From Microbaculum marinum (lineage in GTDB: Bacteria; Pseudomonadota; Alphaproteobacteria; Rhizobiales; Tepidamorphaceae), in assembly GCF_042646165.1 (NCBI RefSeq), contig NZ_JBHRTC010000015.1: a stretch of DNA of 64,000 bases; one strand, 5' to 3'. The position numbers and the translations under genes are program-made. The number at the start of each line of letters is the position of its first letter. Position 1 is the first letter of the stretch. This document shows, in pieces, positions 8,767 to 16,677 of this stretch. The notes under the pieces are model-generated. The model did no database searches. It was not told where the DNA came from and saw only the letters and a list, made by a program, of their open reading frames with translations.

Positions 8767-9128
8767 TGCACAAACGAGTGAGTGAAAACGCGATGTCCGG
8801 AATGTGGGGAGAGGTCGAGATCACCCAGGGGAATCTGAACCCACCCAACAATCATTTCTACATGCGGGGGTTCCTGCATCGATTTCCTGCCGATCTGATC
8901 GGCGGATCGAACAGGTCGAAGGCGGCCGTCAGGAGTGCGCTCGTAGACTGGGGCGGCCCTTCGCCGGTTGAAACTGACATCGACGGTACAAAGGCATTCT
9001 TCCGCAAGCGCGCATGGGTGCGGCGATTCTTTGCCGCAAACGATGCCGTGGCGGGCGACATTGTCCGTGTCGAGGAAACGTCCCCGTATCGGTACCGTGT
9101 ACGTCTGCTCAAGAGTCATCGGCGGTGA
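8766..9128 (+). CDS. Unknown 120-residue protein, possibly B3/EcoRII-N-like DNA-binding
   Basis: A 120-residue basic protein directly coupled to Res (the ATG at 8766 shares a base with its stop). I do not recognise a named family with confidence. The segment GTKAFFRKRAWVRRFFAAND followed by AGDIVRVE resembles the pattern of B3-type DNA-binding domains (aromatic-rich strand, 'W..FF', then 'GD.V.'), a fold also used by EcoRII-N and BfiI for target recognition. This reading is inference. Placement between the nuclease and methyltransferase genes makes a sequence-recognition or accessory role plausible. The in-frame ATG at 8793 is an alternative start. Confidence 0.65.
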   Translation: MHKRVSENAMSGMWGEVEITQGNLNPPNNHFYMRGFLHRFPADLIGGSNRSKAAVRSALVDWGGPSPVETDIDGTKAFFRKRAWVRRFFAANDAVAGDIVRVEETSPYRYRVRLLKSHRR

Positions 9129-9212
9129 CGGCGAGGTATTCCAAACAGGGCGTTGCCTAAGTTTGAAAGCATGTAGCGCGGATCGAAAGCCCATCTATCT
9201 GGGAGAGTTCAG

Positions 9213-9635
9213 ATGCTTTTTGACGATGCACGGACGCGGCTTGTTCACTGGACGCAATTTCTGGATGGCAAAGAAGCTTCCACAAACAAAACTGTAAAGA
9301 ACGGACCAAATAAATCGGGTCACGCCGAAACCTGGTGGCGCGAGAACAGCGGAACGACACCCGATTGGCGCAATCCTCGCACGGTGGCTTACTTTTGTGC
9401 CTATCTCGATATCGCACAGGGCCGTATTCGTTTGGAAGGCATAACGTTGGACGACGGTTATTTGTGGCCAGATCGCGCCGTTATGCGCGCTCTGCTTGAG
9501 AGCGGGTGCGTCACCTGTGGAGACGAAAGGTTTCAGGTGACGACTCTTGGAGAAGCGATGGTCGCCCCGTTTCTCATGATCGAGGGAGGCGGAGTGCGAG
9601 TGGTGATTCCGCCGACGGGTTGGAGTGCAGTCTGA
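9213..9635 (+). CDS. Unknown 140-residue protein coupled to the methyltransferase gene
   Basis: A 140-residue protein without a recognised family. It begins MLFDDARTRLVHWTQFLDG and has a compact C-terminal half with ALLESGCVTCGDERFQVT, containing a CxxC pair, and a hydrophobic end. Its TGA (9633-9635) overlaps the methyltransferase ATG at 9635, so it is translated with the restriction operon. An 84-base gap separates it from the upstream small gene. It may be an operon-specific accessory or control protein; nothing in the sequence fixes its role. Confidence 0.6.
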   Translation: MLFDDARTRLVHWTQFLDGKEASTNKTVKNGPNKSGHAETWWRENSGTTPDWRNPRTVAYFCAYLDIAQGRIRLEGITLDDGYLWPDRAVMRALLESGCVTCGDERFQVTTLGEAMVAPFLMIEGGGVRVVIPPTGWSAV

Positions 9636-12592
9636 TGGCGAAGAGACCCGTCTCCGTCGAAACGCTGAAGCACGATGCGGCGACGCGCAGGAACATCCCG
9701 ACGGCCGAGTTCGAGAGCGTCATGCGCGAGGAGGACAAGACACCGGTTCAGCTCGCCTATGAACGCCGCAACCGCGATCTCGATCCGCAGTTGGTCTGGC
9801 GCGGCAAGGACGAGCAGGACTGGTCGGACCTCATCGTCTCCGCCCCGCCGCTCTACATCCAGGAGAAAGTGCAGCCCAAGGTCATCATCGACGACCTGAA
9901 GCGCGGGGCGAAGGCGCGGGCCGACGAGGCCGCCGCTCGGGAGGCGGGGACGGCAGCAGGCGCGACAGGGGCGCAAGGAAACTTCGCGGATCTCTTCGCG
10001 GACTTCAACGGGCTCCCCGACCTGGAGGCCAAGACCGAATTCTACGCCCACGACCAGCACTGGTCGAACCGCATGATCTCGGGCGACTCGCTCTCTGTCA
10101 TGGCGTCATTGGCCGAGCGCGAAGGCCTGCGCGGCCAGGTGCAGTGCATCTATATCGACCCGCCCTATGGCATCAGGTTCAACTCGAACTTCCAGTGGTC
10201 AACCACCTCGCGCGACGTGAAGGACGGCGCGAAGGACCACATCACGCGCGAGCCCGAACAGGTCCGCGCCTTCCGCGACACCTGGCGCGACGGGATACAC
10301 TCGTATCTCACCTATCTGCGCGACCGGCTCACTGTCGCGCGCGACCTGCTGCACGAGAGCGGTAGCATCTTCGTGCAGATCGGCGACGAGAATGTCCACC
10401 GCGTGCGGGCACTGATGGATGAGGTGTTCGGGGAGGAGAATTTATGTGCGGTGATTGTATTTCGAAAAACGACGGGGGCAAATAGTCCAGTCGCCCGGGT
10501 AAATTCTGTAGCTTCTGTGTGTGATTATGTTTTGTGGTATTGTAAGAGATACGAACAACTAAAATACCGTCAACTGTACTTTGAGAAAGATCCGGATGTA
10601 TTTCAAGGGTACAACCGCTTTTTGGATCCTGAAACATTTGATGAATATTCAAGATCCAGTGTCGAAGGTAGCGGAATTGAGAAGAGACTAAAATTATTCC
10701 AAACAGAAAATCTCACATCATCGGGATGGAGTGAAACGCTTTCCAAGCCTGCAAAATTCTATGGGCGCAGCTATACACCGACAAAGGCAAATCACTGGAA
10801 GACTACGCCAGCCGGTATGATTAATTTGTTTAGATCGGGGCGTCTAATAGGAAAAGGTAAGCACCTAAATTATAGGAGATTTATGTTTGATTTCAGTGTA
10901 TCGCCAATTAACAATATTTGGAATGATATTAGAGTAGGATTTGCGTCTGATCCAAAAGTATATGTTGTGCAAACTTCCTCGCAGGTCGTCGAACGCTGCA
11001 TCCTGATGACCACCGACCCCGGGGACCTCGTGCTGGACCCGACCTGCGGCTCTGGCACCACCGCCTATGTCGCCGAGCAATGGGGCCGGCGCTGGATCAC
11101 CATCGATACGAGCCGCGTCGCCATCGCGCTTGCCCGCTCGCGGCTGATGGGCGCGCGCTATCCCTGGTACGTCCTCGCCGACTCGCCCGAGGGCCAGCTG
11201 AAGGAAGCGCATGTGACACGCTCGGCGCCGCGCACGACGCCGACGCGCGGCGACATCCGCCAGGGCTTCGTCTACGAGCGCGTGCCGCACATCACCCTGA
11301 AGTCGATCGCCAACAACACTGAGATCGACGTGATCTGGGAGCGCATGCAGCCCGCCGTCGAGGAGGCGCGGGCTGCGCTCAACGCGGCGCTGAAGGGTCA
11401 TGCCGAACCCTTCAAGGTCGAAACCGGCGGCCGCGTCGGCAAGACAATCGACTTCCGCGAGGAGGGGGAGGTGACGCTGCCCTCCGGCGAGTCCGTTCCC
11501 GCCGGCGGCTTCATGGAATGGGAGATTCCGCGCGAGGCGCCGAAAAGCTGGCCCGAATCCGCCAAGGGGGCACTTGAACGGTTCTGGCAAGCGCGGATCG
11601 CGCGGCAGAAAGAGATCGACGCCTCCATCGCCGCCAAGGCCGAGTTCGAATATCTCTACGACAAGCCGTACCCGGACAATTCGAAGGTCCGCGTCGCCGG
11701 GCCCTTCACGGTCGAAAGCCTGTCGCCGCACCGCACGCTGGCGGTCGACTGGAACGACGAACTGATCGACATCCTGCAGGCTTCCGAGGGCGCGCGCGCC
11801 GCGCGGGATCGCGACGAAGCGACGACCGACTTCGCGCAGATGATCATGGAGAATTTGAAGTCCGCCGGCGTGCAGCAGGCGCACAAGGAGGACCGGATCA
11901 CCTTCACCGCGCTCACCGGCTGGCCCGGCCGCTTCATCTGCGCGGAAGGGCTCTTCATGGAGGGCGACAGGCAGAAACGCGCCGGCATCTTCATCGGGCC
12001 GGAATTCGGCACCGTCTCGCGCCCCGATCTCGTCGCCGCGGCGCGCGAGGCGGGCGATGCCGGGTTCGACGTGCTGATCGCCTGCGCCTTCAACTACGAC
12101 GCCCATTCCGCCGAGTTCGACAAGCTCGGCCGCGTGCCGGTACTCAAGGCGCGCATGAACCCAGACCTTCATATGGGCGGCGACCTGAAATCGACCGGCG
12201 CCGGCAACCTGTTCGTCATCTTCGGCGAGCCCGACATCAAGATCGAGGATGACGGCGACGGCATGATCCGGGTGAAGGTGTTCGGCGTCGACGTCTTCAA
12301 GCCACAGACCGGAGAGGTGGTGAGCGAGGGCACCGACGGCATCGCGCTGTGGATGCTGGACACCGACTACGACGAGGAAAGCTTCTTCGTCCGCCACGCC
12401 TACTTCCTCGGCGCCAACGATCCCTACAAGGCGCTGAAGACGACGCTGAAAGCCGAGATCGACCAGGAGGCGTGGGAAAGCCTCCACAGCGACACGTCAC
12501 GCCCCTTCCCGAAGCCGGCGTCCGGCCGGATCGCAGTAAAGGTGATCAACCATCTCGGCGACGAGGTCATGAAGGTGTTTTCGGTGGAGTGA
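9635..12592 (+). CDS. mod: Beta-class adenine/cytosine-N DNA methyltransferase (Mod)
   Basis: A 985-residue N-methyltransferase that should modify the operon's recognition site and supply specificity. Motif IV DPPYG (D175) precedes motif I DPTCGSGTT (D468), the beta-class order of type III Mod proteins. The span between them holds the target-recognition domain. That span (10441-10980, residues about 269-449) has 38 % G+C over 10501-10980 by direct count, against 63-68 % in adjacent lines, so it looks acquired by domain exchange. The C-terminal 500 residues extend well past the usual type III Mod length (600-700 residues) and may mediate Res interaction. The ATG at 9635 overlaps the previous stop; an upstream in-frame extension from 9506 is noncoding for this family. 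Confidence 0.93.
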   Translation: MAKRPVSVETLKHDAATRRNIPTAEFESVMREEDKTPVQLAYERRNRDLDPQLVWRGKDEQDWSDLIVSAPPLYIQEKVQPKVIIDDLKRGAKARADEAAAREAGTAAGATGAQGNFADLFADFNGLPDLEAKTEFYAHDQHWSNRMISGDSLSVMASLAEREGLRGQVQCIYIDPPYGIRFNSNFQWSTTSRDVKDGAKDHITREPEQVRAFRDTWRDGIHSYLTYLRDRLTVARDLLHESGSIFVQIGDENVHRVRALMDEVFGEENLCAVIVFRKTTGANSPVARVNSVASVCDYVLWYCKRYEQLKYRQLYFEKDPDVFQGYNRFLDPETFDEYSRSSVEGSGIEKRLKLFQTENLTSSGWSETLSKPAKFYGRSYTPTKANHWKTTPAGMINLFRSGRLIGKGKHLNYRRFMFDFSVSPINNIWNDIRVGFASDPKVYVVQTSSQVVERCILMTTDPGDLVLDPTCGSGTTAYVAEQWGRRWITIDTSRVAIALARSRLMGARYPWYVLADSPEGQLKEAHVTRSAPRTTPTRGDIRQGFVYERVPHITLKSIANNTEIDVIWERMQPAVEEARAALNAALKGHAEPFKVETGGRVGKTIDFREEGEVTLPSGESVPAGGFMEWEIPREAPKSWPESAKGALERFWQARIARQKEIDASIAAKAEFEYLYDKPYPDNSKVRVAGPFTVESLSPHRTLAVDWNDELIDILQASEGARAARDRDEATTDFAQMIMENLKSAGVQQAHKEDRITFTALTGWPGRFICAEGLFMEGDRQKRAGIFIGPEFGTVSRPDLVAAAREAGDAGFDVLIACAFNYDAHSAEFDKLGRVPVLKARMNPDLHMGGDLKSTGAGNLFVIFGEPDIKIEDDGDGMIRVKVFGVDVFKPQTGEVVSEGTDGIALWMLDTDYDEESFFVRHAYFLGANDPYKALKTTLKAEIDQEAWESLHSDTSRPFPKPASGRIAVKVINHLGDEVMKVFSVE

Positions 12593-12620
12593 GCGAAACA
12601 ATAACTGGGAGGAGGGCGAC

Positions 12621-13262
12621 ATGAAGCATACAGGACTAGCAGTCATTGAAAGCAACTGGTTGCGCAAACAGAATATCTCAGTGCGCGGTCTATTCGATCT
12701 GGTGGCAAATATCGCTTGCGAGAACCCGAATGCCTATCACTACGAAATGGCGAACTCTGAGGCAGGGCTCAAGGAGGCAATTCCGCGGATCGGCGCCTAC
12801 CCCGAATGCCGATATCTTTGTCTCGCCATGCACGGCGATTTCGACGGCCTCCAAACGCTGAGCGGCCAGCGACTTAGCCGAACAGAGTTGCGGAACCTGT
12901 TGTCCCAGATCAAAGACACGGACAGATCCAAGCTCAGGGGGCTGCATCTCGGATCTTGTCTGTTTGCGTCCGAACGTCTGGCTGCATTCCTGTTCGAGAG
13001 GGAAATTGGAGTACACTGGATTGCGGGCTACTCCAAAGAAGTCGACTGGCTGGATTCGTCGGCGATGGACCTGCTTTTCCTCAATGAGTTGCTGAATCAC
13101 AATGACATGACAGAGATTCAGAGGATTGAGGGCACGGCTTCCCGGCTTCTCGATATTGCCGCAGGTTTGGTCCGTGATCTCGGGTTCGGTATATTTGTCC
13201 GCAAGCGCCGTACCGGTGGAATAAAGAATCTTCTGACTTCTGCATATCTCGAAGAAGAATAG
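12621..13262 (+). CDS. Small caspase-fold-like protein in the restriction operon
   Basis: A 213-residue protein. It shows a pattern typical of caspase/CHAT-like cysteine proteases: a hydrophobic strand ending in His-Gly (YLCLAMHGD, H71-G72) and, 42 residues on, a second strand ending in a Gly-Ser-Cys (LRGLHLGSCL, C113). A third strand WIAGYSKEVDW follows. In caspase-fold proteases these His and Cys form the catalytic dyad with similar spacing. Assignment is inference from motif geometry; a DUF6642-like inactive relative is an alternative. It lies 28 bases after mod and 15 before the helicase gene, with an AGGAGG site upstream. A protease effector triggered by the restriction system is a reasonable hypothesis. 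Confidence 0.7.
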   Translation: MKHTGLAVIESNWLRKQNISVRGLFDLVANIACENPNAYHYEMANSEAGLKEAIPRIGAYPECRYLCLAMHGDFDGLQTLSGQRLSRTELRNLLSQIKDTDRSKLRGLHLGSCLFASERLAAFLFEREIGVHWIAGYSKEVDWLDSSAMDLLFLNELLNHNDMTEIQRIEGTASRLLDIAAGLVRDLGFGIFVRKRRTGGIKNLLTSAYLEEE

Positions 13263-13277
13263 CCAAGCACTTGTTCC

Positions 13278-15365
13278 ATGATGGATTTCCGGATCGCCGA
13301 CACGTTCACTGGCAGCCTCTCCAGGCTGACGGCGCAGGAACAGAAGGCGGTCAAGACCACCGCATTCGACCTGCAGCTCGATGCCTCCGCGCCCGGGCTT
13401 TCCTTTCACAAGCTGGACCGCGCCAAGGACCCGAACTTCTGGTCGGTGCGGGTGAACGCCGACATCCGGCTGATCGTCCACCGCACGCAATCGAGCCTTC
13501 TGCTCGTCTATGTCGATCACCACGACGACGCCTACAAATGGGCCGAACGGCGCAAGATCGAGCGGCACCCGACGACGGGCGCGATGCAGCTCGTCGAGGT
13601 GCGCGAGCGCGTCGAAGAGGTGGAGATCTTCAGGCCAAAGGAGGTTCCCGAACCGGTCGCTGCAGCACCTGCCGCGAAGCCGAAGCTGTTCGACAATCTG
13701 CGCAAGTTCGAGTTGATGGGTTTCGGCGTTCCCGAGGAGTGGGTGAACGACGTCCGCCTGGCGACCGAGGACACCCTGTTCGACATCATCTCCCATCTGC
13801 CGCAGGAGGCCCAGGAAGCGCTCCTTAAGCTGGCAGTCGGCGAGGCGCCGGAGCCGCCGATGACGGCACCCGTGGAGGCGGACCCGTTCGCCCATCCCGA
13901 TGCGCAGCGGCGTTTCCGGGTTCTGACCAACATCGAGGAACTGCAGCGCGCGCTCGACTATCCCTGGGAGAAATGGGCGGTCTTCCTGCATCCCGACCAG
14001 CTGCAATATGTGGAGCGCAGCTATTCGGGGCCGGCCAGGATTTCAGGTTCCGCGGGCACGGGAAAGACGGTGGTGGCCCTGCATCGCGCGGTGCATCTGG
14101 CGCGCGCACAGCCACAGGCGCGCGTTCTGCTGACGACGTTCTCCAATGCGCTGGCCAATGCATTGAAGGTGAAGCTGCAGCATCTGGCCGGAAACGAACC
14201 CGGCGTGTTGGCGCGGATCACGGTGCAGTCCATCACGGGCGTCGCCTATGATCTCTATTCCAGCCTTTTCGGACAGCCGAACATCGCGTCGCCGTCGCTT
14301 GTTCACACGCTGCTCACAAAGGCGGCGGGACAGGACGATGGCCAGAAGTTCTCCTTGCCCTTCCTCGCCGGAGAATGGTCGGAGGTCGTCGACGCCTGGC
14401 AGATCGAGAACTGGGAGGGGTACCGGGACGTCTCGCGCCTTGGCCGCAAGACACGGATCGGCGGCAAGCAGCGGGAATCCCTCTGGTCGATCTTCGAGCA
14501 GTTGCGCGCCGGTCTCGCCGAGCGCAAGGCGGTGACATGGTCCGGCGTCTTCGGCCGGCTGGCGGCCCACTACGCAGGGACGCAGAAGCACCCGTTCGAT
14601 TTCGCGGTGGTCGACGAGGCGCAGGACATTGGCGTCGCCGAAGCCCGCTTCCTGGCCGCACAGGTCTCTCATACTCCGGACGGACTGTTCTTTGCCGGCG
14701 ATCTCGGGCAGCGCATCTTTCAGCAGCCCTTCTCGTGGAAATCGCTCGGCATCGATGTGCGCGGACGATCGCACACATTGCGAATCAACTACCGCACGTC
14801 CCACCAGATCCGCACCCAGGCGGACCGGCTACTGCCGGCGAACATCTCCGACGTCGACGGCAATACCGAGAGCCGCCGCGGCACGATCTCGGTGTTCAAC
14901 GGACCGGTGCCCGAGATCTGCACCTTCGACACCGCCGCGGAGGAGAGCGAAGCGGTCGGGCGCTGGCTCGGTGATCGCCTGAAAGAAGGTTGCCAGCCGC
15001 ACGAGGTCGGGCTGTTCGTTCGCACCGGCGAGCAACTGAGACGCGCGCGGGGCGCGATCAAGACCGCCGGCGCATCAGCCGTCGAACTGAGCGACAAGGT
15101 CGAGGCAGAACCGGGGAGAGTGGCAGTCAGCACCATGCACTTGGCCAAGGGGCTAGAGTTCCGGGCTGTCGCGGTCATGGCGTGCGACGACGAGGTCCTG
15201 CCGCTGCAGGAGCGGATCGAGACGGTGGCAGACGAGTCCGACCTGGAGGAGGTCTACAACACCGAACGGCACCTGCTTTATGTTGCCTGCACCCGCGCCC
15301 GCGACCGGCTGTTGATCACCGGCGTCGATCCGGCGTCCGAGTTTCTCGACGACCTGGCGCGATGA
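13278..15365 (+). CDS. UvrD/Rep-type SF1 helicase with RelE/ParE-like N-terminus
   Basis: A 695-residue fusion. The first 90 residues look like a RelE/ParE toxin-fold module (SFHKLDRAKDPNFWSVRV then DIRLIVHR). After a linker and a small helical domain comes an SF1A helicase: Walker A GSAGTGKTVV (K263), DEAQ box VVDEAQDIG (D446), GDLGQRI, NYRTSHQI, the STMHLAKGLEFRAV motif V and LLYVACTRARDRL motif VI. Such helicases translocate 3'-5' on single strands. It ends the restriction operon and probably acts in DNA processing after cleavage or in sensing. ATG 13278 and ATG 13281 are both possible starts. Whether the toxin-like domain retains ribonuclease activity cannot be told. Confidence 0.9.
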   Translation: MMDFRIADTFTGSLSRLTAQEQKAVKTTAFDLQLDASAPGLSFHKLDRAKDPNFWSVRVNADIRLIVHRTQSSLLLVYVDHHDDAYKWAERRKIERHPTTGAMQLVEVRERVEEVEIFRPKEVPEPVAAAPAAKPKLFDNLRKFELMGFGVPEEWVNDVRLATEDTLFDIISHLPQEAQEALLKLAVGEAPEPPMTAPVEADPFAHPDAQRRFRVLTNIEELQRALDYPWEKWAVFLHPDQLQYVERSYSGPARISGSAGTGKTVVALHRAVHLARAQPQARVLLTTFSNALANALKVKLQHLAGNEPGVLARITVQSITGVAYDLYSSLFGQPNIASPSLVHTLLTKAAGQDDGQKFSLPFLAGEWSEVVDAWQIENWEGYRDVSRLGRKTRIGGKQRESLWSIFEQLRAGLAERKAVTWSGVFGRLAAHYAGTQKHPFDFAVVDEAQDIGVAEARFLAAQVSHTPDGLFFAGDLGQRIFQQPFSWKSLGIDVRGRSHTLRINYRTSHQIRTQADRLLPANISDVDGNTESRRGTISVFNGPVPEICTFDTAAEESEAVGRWLGDRLKEGCQPHEVGLFVRTGEQLRRARGAIKTAGASAVELSDKVEAEPGRVAVSTMHLAKGLEFRAVAVMACDDEVLPLQERIETVADESDLEEVYNTERHLLYVACTRARDRLLITGVDPASEFLDDLAR

Positions 15366-15393
15366 TCTCAGGTGATGATACGGAATCTGGTCG

Positions 15394-15406
15394 GGCGGAG
15401 GGGATG
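15394..15406. repeat. Copy 1 of a 13-base repeat resembling a tRNA-Ser 3' end
   Basis: GGCGGAGGGGATG occurs here just after the defence operon and again at 15633-15645. The sequence resembles the reverse complement of the conserved 3' end of bacterial tRNA-Ser (TGGCGGAGGGGATGGG...), a frequent integration target. No tRNA body is present, so this is at most an att remnant. Confidence 0.45.
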
Positions 15407-15478
15407 TCAAATCCGCAATGAGATCGAAGTAAATTATTACACTATTCCAAATGCTTAGAAGTCCGTACTGGCGCCGGC

Positions 15479-15556
15479 GCAGTCCAGAGGTTGAGAGAAA
15501 AAGGTCAGAGGGAGAACGCTCGGTGCTGCGTATCCCAGCGTCGCAGTCCAGAGGTT
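15479..15556. repeat. 14-base direct repeat GCAGTCCAGAGGTT
   Basis: GCAGTCCAGAGGTT is present at 15479-15492 and 15543-15556, a 64-base period, in the 440-base gap between the helicase gene and the ynfA-like gene. No gene is visible here. The repeat may be part of a junction region built by successive integrations. Confidence 0.45.
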
Positions 15557-15631
15557 CGCGCGCGAACCGCGCGGTTCCTTGGCCTTTCGGCCCCGCATCC
15601 GCGTGCGGAGAACGTTCGACACGGTAGAAAT

Positions 15632-15695
15632 GGCGGAGGGGATGGGTCTGACGTCCAACCTTCTCCAGTATAAGTCATTGATTTTATTTGATGCG
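15632..15695. other. Possible relic attachment site (tRNA-Ser 3'-end-like)
   Basis: The sequence begins TGGCGGAGGGGATGGG, matching the reverse complement of the last 16 bases typical of alphaproteobacterial tRNA-Ser, then diverges where the T-loop sequence should continue. It is followed by an AT-rich stretch (AAGTCATTGATTTTATTTG) of the kind often found just inside phage and island att sites. Together with the copy at 15394-15406 it may mark a junction between the defence island and the metal block. The comparison is from memory of tRNA consensus, not an alignment. Confidence 0.4.
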
Positions 15696-15806
15696 CACAG
15701 CTGCTACGCTGGAAGAGCGGGAGTCCGTCCGCAAAGGTTGGCTCTATCGTGATGTCGGCAACGATGAGCGGCAGTCGGCTGCCTTGATCTTGGAGAGCAC
15801 CCCCGA

Positions 15807-16148
15807 TCATCCACCAGCCGCCCTCGGCGCCAACAGGATGACGGCCGCACCGGCGAGGCAGATTGCGGCACCTGTCAGGTCCCAAGTGTCCGGGCGCTGC
15901 TTCTCGATGAGCCACAGCCAGAGGAGCGAGGCTGCGATATAGACCCCGCCATAAGCTGCGTAGGCCCGCCCCGCAAAATCGGAGGGGGCAAGGGTCAGGA
16001 GCCAAGCGAAGACGGCCAGGCTCAGGAGGCCGGGGACCAGCCAGAGCGCGCTCGCGCCTTGCCGCATCCATGCCCAGACCGCAAAGCAGCCCGCAATCTC
16101 GGCCAGAGCGGCACCGATGTAGATGGCGAGGGTGCCGGGTGCTTTCAC
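15807..16148 (-). CDS. YnfA/UPF0060 family four-helix membrane protein
   Basis: A 113-residue inner-membrane protein of the UPF0060 (YnfA) family, small multidrug-resistance-like proteins often found with metal-resistance genes. Family signatures are LAIYIGAALAEIAGCFAVWAW at the start and GRAYAAYGGVYIAASLLWLW in the third helix, with about four membrane helices covering the protein. The GTG at 16148 overlaps the stop of the MerR-family gene (GTGA), which fixes the start; a longer in-frame extension would run into that gene. Co-transcription with a metal-responsive regulator suggests regulation by metal, although the transported substrate of the family is unknown. Confidence 0.88.
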   Translation of the reverse strand: MKAPGTLAIYIGAALAEIAGCFAVWAWMRQGASALWLVPGLLSLAVFAWLLTLAPSDFAGRAYAAYGGVYIAASLLWLWLIEKQRPDTWDLTGAAICLAGAAVILLAPRAAGG

Positions 16149-16585
16149 GATGCCGCCTCGCTCTCCGGATGCTGGTGATCGGTTGCGCATAGCGAATGGT
16201 CGCCCAGAACTTCAATGACCCGGCAATCGGCAATCCGACCGCCTGCACATTGCACGACCATGCGCTCAAGTTCGCCTTTCAGCGCAGTCAGGCGCGCAAG
16301 GCGGCTTTCAACCTCGGCCAGCTGCGCCCTGGCGATGACATCGGCGGCTGCGCAGGATTGATCGGGTCTGTCAGAGAGACTCAGAAGGTCTCGGATAGCG
16401 TCCAGCGGAAAACCGAGCTCCCGCGCATGGCGGATGAAGGCTAGCCGATCCAGTGCCGACTGCCCATAGAGCCGCTGGTTCCCGGCACTGCGATCTGGCT
16501 CCGGCAGGAGCCCGATCTGCTCGTAGTAGCGGATCGTCGGAACCTTCACGCCGGCCGCTTCGCCCAATTTTCCGATGGTGAGCAT
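16145..16585 (-). CDS. MerR-family metal-responsive regulator (CadR/ZntR/PbrR type)
   Basis: A 146-residue MerR-family activator. The winged HTH occupies residues 1-70 (MLTIGKLGEAAGVKVPTIRYYE ... RNQRLY-type wing, HARELGF). A dimerisation helix follows, then a metal-binding loop. Cysteines C78, C113 and C121 have the same 35/8 spacing as the prophage MerR at 40551-40976, with an extra C133 and a His-rich tail (HSLC...DHQHPE). Family knowledge and the divergent P-type ATPase point to Zn, Cd or Pb as inducer. It probably binds the 19-base-spacer promoter at 16597-16627 and twists it for transcription on metal binding. Confidence 0.93.
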   Translation of the reverse strand: MLTIGKLGEAAGVKVPTIRYYEQIGLLPEPDRSAGNQRLYGQSALDRLAFIRHARELGFPLDAIRDLLSLSDRPDQSCAAADVIARAQLAEVESRLARLTALKGELERMVVQCAGGRIADCRVIEVLGDHSLCATDHQHPESEAAS

Positions 16586-16596
16586 CAGATTTCCTC

Positions 16597-16627
16597 TTGA
16601 AGCTATAGCTACTAGAGACCTTAGGTT
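16597..16627 (+). promoter_or_regulatory. MerR-type promoter/operator of the ATPase gene
   Basis: A -35 element TTGAAG (16597-16602) and a -10 element TAGGTT (16622-16627) are separated by exactly 19 bases, the elongated spacer characteristic of MerR-activated promoters. The spacer holds an imperfect dyad, CTATAG-CTA-CTAGAG. It points toward the P-type ATPase at 16678 and lies between the divergent genes. Confidence 0.8.
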
Positions 16628-16677
16628 CCCGACTCAGCAAATACAATGTTGCCCGCTGGGCGGGTTGGAAGGGCGTG

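Noticed and set aside
15632..15695. An intact tRNA-Ser gene
   Set aside because: Only the 3'-end-like segment is present; no acceptor, D or anticodon arms can be built upstream or downstream.
15505..16269. A 254-residue minus-strand frame covering the ynfA region
   Set aside because: It is out of frame with the UPF0060 protein and MerR-family regulator, both of which have clear family signatures.
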